A stretch of 64,000 bases of DNA. Source: Cuniculiplasma divulgatum. Its GTDB lineage: Archaea; Thermoplasmatota; Thermoplasmata; Thermoplasmatales; Thermoplasmataceae. Position 1 is the stretch's first letter; each line of letters starts with the position of its first letter. Under the pieces are notes generated by a model. It searched no databases, was not told the origin of the DNA, and saw only the letters and a list, made by a program, of their open reading frames with translations. This document shows, piece by piece, positions 44,444-52,150 of this stretch. The DNA lies in contig CP133595.1 in assembly GCA_031200235.1 (NCBI GenBank), forward strand, positions 1,240,001-1,304,000, written 5' to 3'. A program made the translations under genes and the position numbers.

Positions 44444-45343
44444 TCATATGATCAGCCCAAAGATCATCCCAAGCAGGGGTGATATAACCCATGTTGCTAC
44501 TGTGATGAGGAATGGTTTTGAGGCCATTGCTTTGTTCCTGTATGAAAGTCCGCTGCCAAATACGCTGGAAGTCAGTGTCTGTGTGTTGCTGAGAGGTAAG
44601 CCAAGGAATGTTGCCCCCTCCACCAGTGCTGACGAGATCACAAGTGACACGAAAGCATTGGTGTAACGCATCATGTACATCTCCTGGCCAACCCTCTTGA
44701 TGATTCCTCTGCTGAGAAACAGCGATCCCAGGACTATTCCCACTATCATGAAGAGAACATTGAAGCCGCTTATGCCGGCTACCTGCTCTATGAATCCAAG
44801 TGTGTTTGCACCAAGCGTGAACGCCGTGAGGAATGACACAACTATTAGGGCGATTTTCAGGGACAGGGCAAAGTTCCAGACGTTCCTTGGCTGGGCAGAT
44901 GCAAGCTTACGGTTGAGGATGAAGGCGAAAGCTATGGACATAATGGGTGCCAGAACCCATGTAATAATTATGAGTGTGACCAGAGGCACATCAACGGAAA
45001 ATCCGTAGTGAATGGAGAGTCCAAGAGAAATGCCCACAAGGGCCATTGTCAGAGATAGGGGAACCCTGAGAAATGCTGCAAGCAGGAATATTACAAGGGC
45101 TATACCCAGCGAAAAGGCAATGATCTCATGCACCCTGGGAATCAACCGGAATGCGGTCATGCTCAGGCTGTGCCCCTGGATCAGAAGCCCGGCACTGAAT
45201 CCGGCCATGCCAATCATCAAGCCGCCAATCCTGGAAAGAATCCTTGACCCTATGAGCGTACCCACGGCAGCGGACATGTTGTTGCCCGCCACAAGAGCTG
45301 TCAGGGTTGTGGCAAGTACCAGTATGATTACTGAGTAGAACAT
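44444..45343 (-). CDS. pit: Pit-family inorganic phosphate transporter
   Basis: 299 residues, about eight or more helices. The repeated signatures are GNNMSAAVGTLIGSR near the N-terminus and GLPLSNTQTLTSSVFG near the C-terminus, as in PiT permeases (Na+ or H+ coupled). It is short for the family. It starts immediately after the PhoU-like gene stop (45345), so both are co-expressed. Confidence 0.9.
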   Translation of the reverse strand: MFYSVIILVLATTLTALVAGNNMSAAVGTLIGSRILSRIGGLMIGMAGFSAGLLIQGHSLSMTAFRLIPRVHEIIAFSLGIALVIFLLAAFLRVPLSLTMALVGISLGLSIHYGFSVDVPLVTLIIITWVLAPIMSIAFAFILNRKLASAQPRNVWNFALSLKIALIVVSFLTAFTLGANTLGFIEQVAGISGFNVLFMIVGIVLGSLFLSRGIIKRVGQEMYMMRYTNAFVSLVISSALVEGATFLGLPLSNTQTLTSSVFGSGLSYRNKAMASKPFLITVATWVISPLLGMIFGLII

Positions 45344-45344
45344 T

Positions 45345-46028
45345 TTATCTTGTTATTGACACACTGATGGTGTGCACAAGATCCCCTATGTCCTCACAGT
45401 CATCAAGCATGTCATCAAGTTTGTGCACCAGCTCCGTGAGATGCACAAAAATTATGTATGGCAGGCTGTCTGCTGAGTTGTAGATTTCGTCTATGAGGTT
45501 GTCCTTCAGGTCATCTACCTTCTCCTCAAGCTTCTGTATCAAGGTCCTTGCCTCACCCATTTCCTGGAAATCCTTGGCCTCAAGGAGATGGCGCACCTGG
45601 TCAAGTGCCTCCAGATTGTTCTGAAGAATGCGGATGCATACATCATACCCTCTCCTGAGAAAATCCCTTGTCCAGTCATCAAAACGGTGGGTGTTTTCAT
45701 GAACTCTTTTAATCTCCCTGCTGACGAAATATGACTTGTCCAGCAGGTCATCGCATGTCTCCACCAGGGTGATGAGATTGTCCATGAGGTTTGAGCTGAT
45801 TGCGCCACCGGTTATCTGGTCCTTCATTGAAATTGTTATATCGTCTCCCTTCTTCTCAATGTCCCTGATTATGGCGTTCAGCTGGACTTTCTTGCCATCC
45901 TCTATGCTGAGCATCTCAATGAGTGTCTTTGAGGATTTCTCAGCCAGATCCACATACTGAGTGAGATTCTGCAGCTGGTTCCTTTCGCCCACAACCATGA
46001 TTTTCTTCAGGAAATTGGCATTGACCAT
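45345..46028 (-). CDS. PhoU-like (DUF47) accessory protein
   Basis: About 227 residues, all-helical, with repeated PhoU-type patterns (SSNLMDNLITLVETCDDLLDKS). DUF47 proteins commonly accompany Pit transporters and modulate them. The frame opens at 46103, but TATA-like ATTATATTAAT lies 25-30 bases before ATG 46028. Confidence 0.88.
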   Translation of the reverse strand: MVNANFLKKIMVVGERNQLQNLTQYVDLAEKSSKTLIEMLSIEDGKKVQLNAIIRDIEKKGDDITISMKDQITGGAISSNLMDNLITLVETCDDLLDKSYFVSREIKRVHENTHRFDDWTRDFLRRGYDVCIRILQNNLEALDQVRHLLEAKDFQEMGEARTLIQKLEEKVDDLKDNLIDEIYNSADSLPYIIFVHLTELVHKLDDMLDDCEDIGDLVHTISVSITR

Positions 46029-46119
46029 TCTGCTCCCATATTTATCAGGTATTAATATAATGTCATGCAATAGTTCTGCTTTCACCAGCATGGATAAAAA
46101 CATTTAACAGGAATTTGCT

Positions 46120-46767
46120 ATGACGCTTCTATTGCTGAACCTCATAGTATTCTACCTGTCAATTGTGGCTACAGTATTCGCAATCCTGAACCCCATAGGT
46201 GCTGTACCAACACTCATGGTTCTCACCGATGGATATACCGCCAGTGAAAAGAAGAGGGTCATATTCAAGAGCATCATGGTGGCCTCCGGCATGATTCTTG
46301 GCTTCATGTTTTTGGGAATTTACATATTCCTGGTTCTTGGCATAGATATCTCTGACTTTAAGGTCGCAGGAGGTATTCTCCTCTTTAAAGTTGCATTCGA
46401 CATGCTCCAGGGAAAAGTATCAAACACCAAACTGACCCCCCAGGAAACTCAGGAAAGCATTGACAGAGAGGCTGTGGGAATTGTCCCAATAGGCACTCCG
46501 CTCCTGGCTGGCCCAGGAACAATAACCACGGCAATGATATATTTCAACTCCCCACAGTATTTCATATCCGAAAGGATAGCCGTTATACTTGCGGTCATCA
46601 CCGTGCTGTTGATATCGTACATAGTTCTCAGGCTGTCAAATCCGCTTTTCAACCGCCTGGGAAAAACCGGGGCTCTCATTATTTCCAGGATAATGGGTCT
46701 TCTGCTGGCATCAATAGCAATAGAATTCATCACAAGCGGGCTGTTCACCATAATACATACGCTTTGA
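46120..46767 (+). CDS. marC: MarC-family membrane protein
   Basis: 215 residues, six helices. NPIGAVPTLMVLT near residue 25 and PLLAGPGTITTAMIY are the MarC/UPF0056 signatures. The family is widespread, with disputed function. It diverges from the phosphate-transport operon. Confidence 0.88.
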   Translation: MTLLLLNLIVFYLSIVATVFAILNPIGAVPTLMVLTDGYTASEKKRVIFKSIMVASGMILGFMFLGIYIFLVLGIDISDFKVAGGILLFKVAFDMLQGKVSNTKLTPQETQESIDREAVGIVPIGTPLLAGPGTITTAMIYFNSPQYFISERIAVILAVITVLLISYIVLRLSNPLFNRLGKTGALIISRIMGLLLASIAIEFITSGLFTIIHTL

Positions 46768-46854
46768 ATTTCAATGAGGCCAGGCTTGTGGATCCCATCA
46801 TGGTTGATCCCAGCTATAAATTTATTAGTTCAAAACATTTGGCCCTTTGTTAAA

Positions 46855-47307
46855 ATGTTCAAGATGACAGTGGTATCAACTCCAACCAGGGTTATGGATG
46901 AGAATATAGACAAGAACATAGCGTATTTCCTGTCGGATATCGGTTACATACCCCGGCTGAATCCGGGCACGGATTTCCAGGCTATTTCTCAGTCTGCATA
47001 TTTCAGGCTTTTCAAGGAATGTTTCCTGATGAATCCTGAGAGATACTGGACAGGCGAGGACCTTCTCACGTACCTCAAGACAAGCCGCACAACTCTTTAC
47101 AGGCATCTGAACAAGCTCAAGTCCATGGACATACTTGAGGAGATACAGGAAGGCAAGACAAAGAAGTACAGGATGCGATCCGGGGACATCATGAAGGCGT
47201 GGAACTGGGTCGAGGTCAACGTTAAGATGGCACTGGAAAATTACAGGAAAACGGTGGAACACATCTGGCGCCTCTCCAGAGCGGAAACCGGCCGCGGCAA
47301 AACATAA
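46855..47307 (+). CDS. Winged-helix transcriptional regulator
   Basis: About 150 residues from ATG 46855. A winged helix at roughly residues 60-110 (YWTGEDLLTYLKTSRTTLYRHL) is followed by a helical C-terminus. The frame opens at 46774, but a strong TATA (TATAAATTTATT, about 46815) lies inside that extension. Target unknown. Confidence 0.78.
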   Translation: MFKMTVVSTPTRVMDENIDKNIAYFLSDIGYIPRLNPGTDFQAISQSAYFRLFKECFLMNPERYWTGEDLLTYLKTSRTTLYRHLNKLKSMDILEEIQEGKTKKYRMRSGDIMKAWNWVEVNVKMALENYRKTVEHIWRLSRAETGRGKT

Positions 47308-47346
47308 AGTTTTTTACTGAGTGCTAAATTGCGCGGCGAGGGGAAC

Positions 47347-47664
47347 GTGGCGAAAACAAATCTTTCCCGGATTGCAGAGTTGTTGATGAATATGGATATG
47401 ATAGAAATTAAAAAGGGAGGCAAGTACAGGGTCATTTCAAATAGCGGAAAGGATGAACCCATGGAGACAATGGGTGAATTTGTTGGCTACACGCTGCTTG
47501 GAGAAGAGGGCGCTGTATGTTTCAGGATCGAGGCTGAAAATGGGAAGAATGTACTCAGGCTCATACCGGTTTCAGGACTTATTGCAATAGAATTTGGCGA
47601 CGAGGAATTGCTCACGGCCGGTAAGAAAACTGACGACTCTGACAAAACCACCTATTTCAACTGA
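47347..47664 (+). CDS. Small hypothetical protein
   Basis: 105 residues. GTG start at 47347, three bases after GAGGGGAAC, which is a good ribosome site. The first 30 residues may be a helix-turn-helix-like segment (SRIAELLMNMDMIEIKKGG), followed by a beta-rich part. No family recognised. Its 3' end overlaps the convergent thpR by 13 bases. Confidence 0.65.
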   Translation: MAKTNLSRIAELLMNMDMIEIKKGGKYRVISNSGKDEPMETMGEFVGYTLLGEEGAVCFRIEAENGKNVLRLIPVSGLIAIEFGDEELLTAGKKTDDSDKTTYFN

Positions 47665-48173
47665 AATTCTTCCAGGGGATCGTATACCGGGCCTTCGGGC
47701 CTGAGTACGCTTCTATAAAGAAAAATACTTCTGATTTCCTCTATCCACTGAATGCTCGCATATTTTTTCTCAAGATCCTGTACGTTGACAGGGTCACGGA
47801 ACCTTGAAATTGTTATGTGTGGAACAAATTTCCTGCTTTCACGGGTGAAACCGGTAAGGGCGGAATCCAGTACCATATGATTGTATCTGATTTCAGCGGA
47901 ATCTTCAAGGTTTAGGTAAAGAACTCCTGCAGATGCGGGAGACGGGAAAGCCGAAAGGCCTCTGATCTTAACGGTGAAACGGCGAAGTTCCAGCGAACGG
48001 ATCCGGCTTGAAATGCGATCAACAGAGGCGGCGTCAACCTCCCCAAGAAAAACAAAGGTGAGGTGGAGGTCAGGAGTATTCACGGGTTTTGATACGGGGA
48101 TGCGCCTGATATCCTGGAAAAGTTCCCCAAGACCATCAAATCTGGTTATCTTTGAACCAACAAAAACTCTCAT
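47652..48173 (-). CDS. thpR: RNA 2',3'-cyclic phosphodiesterase (ThpR/LigT)
   Basis: 173 residues from ATG 48173. The two HxTx motifs are HLTF and HITI, the catalytic pair of the 2H phosphoesterases. It opens cyclic phosphates on RNA ends, or acts in tRNA end handling. A longer frame overlaps the next gene and is not needed. It follows the zinc-ribbon membrane gene on the same strand. Confidence 0.9.
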   Translation of the reverse strand: MRVFVGSKITRFDGLGELFQDIRRIPVSKPVNTPDLHLTFVFLGEVDAASVDRISSRIRSLELRRFTVKIRGLSAFPSPASAGVLYLNLEDSAEIRYNHMVLDSALTGFTRESRKFVPHITISRFRDPVNVQDLEKKYASIQWIEEIRSIFLYRSVLRPEGPVYDPLEEFQLK

Positions 48174-48198
48174 GAGGTCATTCACATCCTCCCCGTTC

Positions 48199-48561
48199 CT
48201 AAGAGGATCGGGAGTGTTTTTCGCTCCTGAGATGTCTCTCATGAAGGTGCAGGTATATGCCGTTAGCTATGATCCCAGCATAGTAGCCGAAGAATATGAG
48301 CAGAAAGGTGTAGATGAAATTAAGCTTGAGATTCCTTGTGAGGAAAAATACGATTGCATAGTATATTCCCATTCCGGCCAGTATTGAGATTATGGAATTC
48401 CTGCTCATGGCTACATGCAGCTGAGCATCCAGCCCGTTTTCAGATGAGGTTTCCACATAGCCCAGTCCCCAGCAATTATTGCAGACATCAAGAACGCCAT
48501 TTTCGTCCCTGATCCAGCCTGAACCCCCACATTTGTCACAGAGAATCCTCAATTCTCTCAC
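48199..48561 (-). CDS. Zinc-ribbon (CxxCxGxG) small membrane protein, paralogue of the 9322 gene
   Basis: 120 residues. Two CxxCxGxG repeats (C8/C11 and C27/C30) resemble a DnaJ zinc-binding half, then two hydrophobic helices (about 55-72 and 78-102) and a His/Arg-rich tail. Same architecture as the protein at 9322-9639, though it differs in the tail. It lies upstream of thpR with 25 bases between. Confidence 0.68.
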   Translation of the reverse strand: MRELRILCDKCGGSGWIRDENGVLDVCNNCWGLGYVETSSENGLDAQLHVAMSRNSIISILAGMGIYYAIVFFLTRNLKLNFIYTFLLIFFGYYAGIIANGIYLHLHERHLRSEKHSRSS

Positions 48562-48733
48562 CTCAATTTATAATGAATCAAAAGTATATAGGTTTTGTTA
48601 TTGAGCAAAAAAAGCGTATTATGTGGTCTGAGCATAATAATATGGATGATATTATTTTACTTTATAAATTCACAGTTACCCAGAATTGATATCATCAATA
48701 AAAACAGGTGAACTGAGGATGATGAGCCATGGA

Positions 48734-48742
48734 TTATATATT
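48734..48742 (+). promoter_or_regulatory. TATA box of gcvH
   Basis: TTATATATT, about 25 bases before ATG 48762. A longer frame at 48729 would contain it, so the shorter start is favoured. Confidence 0.5.
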
Positions 48743-48761
48743 TCACCGTGATCATGGGGGC

Positions 48762-49136
48762 ATGACAAAGATTCCCGATGGCCTGAAGTACACAAAGACA
48801 CACGAGTGGTATAGGATAGAGGGAGATACGCTGACAATGGGGATAAGCGACTATGCACAGAATCAGCTCACTGATATAGTGTACATAGATCTGCCGTCCA
48901 AGGGAACCAAAAGGAAGGCAGGGGAAGCACTTCTGACAATAGAATCCGTGAAGTCTGCGGAGGACGTTTACAGCCCGGCAGACGGGGAGGTCATTGATGT
49001 GAATTCAGCTCTTGCAGATTCACCAGAAGCAGTGAACAAGGACTGCTACGCAAACTGGATGGTCAAGATGAAGGTGACCGGTAAGCAGGTCGATTCCATG
49101 GATGCCGCCCAGTACAGGAAGTTTATTGGAGAATAA
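48762..49136 (+). CDS. gcvH: Glycine cleavage system H protein
   Basis: 124 residues. The lipoyl-lysine is K64 in ESVKSAED, and GLKYTKTHEWYRIE is the standard N-terminus. It carries the aminomethyl group between the P, T and L proteins, which are not in this window. The rlmE start lies 8 bases past its stop. Confidence 0.95.
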   Translation: MTKIPDGLKYTKTHEWYRIEGDTLTMGISDYAQNQLTDIVYIDLPSKGTKRKAGEALLTIESVKSAEDVYSPADGEVIDVNSALADSPEAVNKDCYANWMVKMKVTGKQVDSMDAAQYRKFIGE

Positions 49137-49143
49137 TCCCGGC

Positions 49144-49734
49144 ATGCCCGATCACAGGGATAAATATTATTATCTTGCAAAAAAGGAGCGGTACAGAAGC
49201 CGTGCTGCCTTCAAGCTCATGGAGATCCAGACAAAGTTTGATCTTCTCAGGCCTGGGCAATACGTTCTGGAAGTGGGATCATCACCAGGGGGGTGGTCCC
49301 AGATAATCACCAGCATAACGAGAAATCCTGTTATCTCAGTGGATATCAACCAGATGGAACCACTGGATAATGTGATATTTGTTAGGGGGAAAATTGAGGA
49401 CCCGAGGACTGTTGACAGAATTGGGGAAATAATGCAGGGTGCTGGCATAAAGCATTTTCAGGGGATTGTTTCAGATGCCATGATTCACACCAGCGGCATA
49501 CATGACAGGGACCACGCTTCTTCATATCTACTGTGCCAGTCCGTGATGAATCTGGTGGGCAGATTTCTGGAAGACGGTGGCTTTGTGCTTCTCAAGCAGT
49601 TTCAGGGAGACCTGACAGTCCAGTTTGTAAACCAGTGGAAGAAACATTTCAGGAACTCAAGAACAACGAAAGTTTCTGCTTCCAGAGATTCCAGCAGCGA
49701 AATTTACATCATCTTTGAAGGTTATGTTGCCTGA
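49144..49734 (+). CDS. rlmE: 23S rRNA 2'-O-ribose methyltransferase RlmE/FtsJ
   Basis: 196 residues. YRSRAAFKLMEI, the SAM loop LEVGSSPGGWSQII and the catalytic-tetrad context DAMIHTSGIHDRDH, then KQFQGD with the second catalytic Lys, match FtsJ. It methylates a uridine of the A-loop of 23S rRNA or related sites. The frame opens at 49102, but ATG 49144 aligns with the family. It converges with the next gene, overlapping by 13 bases. Confidence 0.93.
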   Translation: MPDHRDKYYYLAKKERYRSRAAFKLMEIQTKFDLLRPGQYVLEVGSSPGGWSQIITSITRNPVISVDINQMEPLDNVIFVRGKIEDPRTVDRIGEIMQGAGIKHFQGIVSDAMIHTSGIHDRDHASSYLLCQSVMNLVGRFLEDGGFVLLKQFQGDLTVQFVNQWKKHFRNSRTTKVSASRDSSSEIYIIFEGYVA

Positions 49735-50387
49735 TCAGGATCTGCTTGGGCATAACCCATTGAGATAAGCACATCCCTTATGCCTTTGTAAAACTCGTGA
49801 TCACATACTATGATGTGGTTCTCAACATAATCCTGGGTTACAAATTCCCTGACCTTTCCGGCTATATAGCTCATGCGCATCTGTTCAAGCTTTCTCCTTC
49901 CCCTGATGGCTTTCTGTTTCTCGGCCCATGCCTCCGCAAATTCATATTCATTGGTATCGTGGTAGTCTGCATTTAGCACTCTCTTCTTTCTCATGGAATC
50001 CCTGAGGAGGTCAAAAGACCTGATGTTCTGGGTGTATGCTGTGTTGTATGTTTCATCATCCATGTCAATGCCAGTGACGCGGCTTCCGCTTTTTTCGGAA
50101 TAATTGATCACTTCAATGTATATGGGTGGGGGCGTCATTACCTCCCCATATTTCCTGAGCCTGATACCGTAAATTATCTCGTAATCAGACAGATTCATCT
50201 CAAATGGGTCCTTGAGAAATTCCCTCAGGCCGTTCACCTCCGACGGAGCTATGGTAACAAGTATGATTTCGGGGTTCATTGTGTTCAGAACTGATTTTAA
50301 GTCATCACCATGGGATATGAGCCCCTTCACTCCGGAATAGACCCTGATATTCCTGTTGTTTTCCGGATTCCTGAATTCCCTGTACAT
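49722..50387 (-). CDS. TraB/ChaN-like superfamily candidate
   Basis: 221 residues. The pattern of an alpha/beta core (MNPEIILVTIAPSEVNGL), PPPIYIEVINYSEKSG, VTGIDMDDETYN and an Arg-rich helical segment suggests the TraB/EreA-ChaN type fold; this is a weak resemblance and the function is unknown. Its start overlaps the last base of the upstream HTH gene (50387), so it is co-translated with it. Confidence 0.6.
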   Translation of the reverse strand: MYREFRNPENNRNIRVYSGVKGLISHGDDLKSVLNTMNPEIILVTIAPSEVNGLREFLKDPFEMNLSDYEIIYGIRLRKYGEVMTPPPIYIEVINYSEKSGSRVTGIDMDDETYNTAYTQNIRSFDLLRDSMRKKRVLNADYHDTNEYEFAEAWAEKQKAIRGRRKLEQMRMSYIAGKVREFVTQDYVENHIIVCDHEFYKGIRDVLISMGYAQADPDQAT

Positions 50388-51337
50388 CAGGAAGTTTTCC
50401 TTTTCTCAATAATTCTCTGCAGTTGTTCCTTCTCAGAAATGCCCCTGAGTTCATTGACGCTTATGACAGGGCATCCGGCTATGTTCTCACGTTCAGTGCT
50501 CATTCTGCTTACCAGGAAAGCATCATTCTCGAATATTGCACTGACGTTTCTAAGTGCTTCAATGCGGTCCCTCTTGCCGTTAAGGGTTTCAAGAAGACCA
50601 ACAAGAAGAAACTCCCTCATGGATTCCCTTGTGATTGCATCAAAAGGCGCCCTCCTCATTGCATGGAAGTCGAAGCCGTTTCCTATCATTATCTCAAGAA
50701 CCTCCCGAAGGAACTCGTTTGTGATTTCGCCATCCTCGGAGGGCATCTGCAGAGAATCTGATATCTCCATAAGATTTATGGACTTCCTGAGGTCTTCCCT
50801 GAGTATCTCTTCAAGCTTCAGGAAAACATCCACAGTCACTGCACTTCCACTTTCATAAAGCGATATGGACCTCCTTGAAACCCCGATTTTGTTGGAAAGA
50901 TACCCAATGGAGTAACCCAGTTCCTCACGCCTTCTGTGAAGCAGTTCACCATCTATGGACACATAGAAGCCACCGGGACCTGAAGATATGCACGGTTGGT
51001 CTCCATCCACATAGTCACTGAAACTCTCAGCAGACAGTATGGGAATGCTGTGGCGGTAGTATATGACTCCTCTCTCAAGGGCACCTGATCCTGCCTTCTC
51101 CCCAATTACCAGGGGAGTGCCGTCAGTCAGTTTTGATATTCGTATCATCTCAAGGGCATTGGGGCTCTTGAATGTGTCAATGTTCTGCAGGATCTTAATG
51201 ATAAGCCTGAGCCTGTCTCTCTTAGCGATGAGATCGAAACTCAGGAGGTTACCCAGATTTGGATCGGAGACGTTGAAACCCTCCCTTAGCAAAATCTGGA
51301 AAACTTTTCTCAAGACTGCTGCCCTGCGATCATCCAC
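50387..51337 (-). CDS. HTH_XRE-type archaeal regulator with long flanking domains
   Basis: 316 residues. A Cro/CI-type helix-turn-helix lies at about 130-185 (LHRRREELGYSIGYLSNKIGVSRRSISLYESG). The N-terminal part resembles the archaeal putative transcriptional regulator family of about 310-330 residues. The GTG start (51337) is about 25 bases from TATATAAAC (51359-51367), suggesting a leaderless GTG. The gene is coupled to that at 49722. Confidence 0.85.
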   Translation of the reverse strand: MDDRRAAVLRKVFQILLREGFNVSDPNLGNLLSFDLIAKRDRLRLIIKILQNIDTFKSPNALEMIRISKLTDGTPLVIGEKAGSGALERGVIYYRHSIPILSAESFSDYVDGDQPCISSGPGGFYVSIDGELLHRRREELGYSIGYLSNKIGVSRRSISLYESGSAVTVDVFLKLEEILREDLRKSINLMEISDSLQMPSEDGEITNEFLREVLEIMIGNGFDFHAMRRAPFDAITRESMREFLLVGLLETLNGKRDRIEALRNVSAIFENDAFLVSRMSTERENIAGCPVISVNELRGISEKEQLQRIIEKRKTS

Positions 51338-51420
51338 GAAAACAATTATTAAAAATCGTATATAAACATTGCGAATAGTGGTTAAGAGGTTTCAGTCCGG
51401 AACAATCTCCAGGAAAGAAC

Positions 51421-52020
51421 TCATTCCTCAGTTTCATCAACAAACAGACTGGTGGAAAGCTTGGTTGTGCAGACCTTGACTTCGCACTTGCTGCAGATTG
51501 GCTCAAGATCAAGATCTTCCGATGTTTCCACTGTGACCTTCCTGACACCGTCTATCTCCGAAAGAGCAGCAAAGGTCCGGGGAGGAACTGTATGATAGAT
51601 GATTGCCCTTATGTATATGTCCTCCTTCTCGAAATTTCTTCCCTCAATCTCTTTCAGGTAGCAGCCGTATTTTTTTACTGTGGAAAGGAATTCTGGTAAA
51701 ACGGTGCCAAAATAGCCTGGTGCTATTCTCAAAATGACGGTCTGGTGTCCCATAAGCGGCGCAATGCTTCCCATGTCCGGTATGGGCCTCAATCTACCCA
51801 TAAGCTCCTTGATCTCCGGTTTGGATTCAATGATTTTTATGGTATCGTATACGGTGCGGCGGTTGACCCCAAGGGTCTTGGCAACTTCACTTATTGAAAC
51901 CTCGATCCCGTCAACGTAAAATTTACCGTCCCTGATGGAAATACCACGGTTAAAGACGCCTTCCACAACTTTCCTCTTGATGGGGTGATCTTTGAAATAT
52001 TCCTCAAGGATTAACAGCAT
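51421..52020 (-). CDS. ACT-domain-type amino-acid metabolism regulator with HTH
   Basis: 199 residues from ATG 52020. An HTH (VSISEVAKTLGVNRRTVYDTIKIIES) is followed by an ACT-like domain (TVILRIAPGYFGTVLPEFL) and a Cys-rich tail (CSKCEVKVC) that may bind metal. This matches archaeal ACT-domain regulators. The frame reaches 52119, but TATATAAAAA at 52041-52050 places a leaderless start at 52020. Confidence 0.83.
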   Translation of the reverse strand: MLLILEEYFKDHPIKRKVVEGVFNRGISIRDGKFYVDGIEVSISEVAKTLGVNRRTVYDTIKIIESKPEIKELMGRLRPIPDMGSIAPLMGHQTVILRIAPGYFGTVLPEFLSTVKKYGCYLKEIEGRNFEKEDIYIRAIIYHTVPPRTFAALSEIDGVRKVTVETSEDLDLEPICSKCEVKVCTTKLSTSLFVDETEE

Positions 52021-52040
52021 GATTGCTACCATTCCATCCC

Positions 52041-52050
52041 TATATAAAAA
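52041..52050 (-). promoter_or_regulatory. TATA box of the ACT-domain regulator
   Basis: TTTTTATATA on the minus strand, 25 bases before ATG 52020, within a well-separated promoter region. Confidence 0.5.
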
Positions 52051-52150
52051 GTATGTAGCTAATATGGATGGTCTTCTAGATATGTAATGCCATGAATGGG
52101 TTGGTGACCAGAAGCCCACCCCCTATATAGATTTCAATTCTGGCCTGTGA

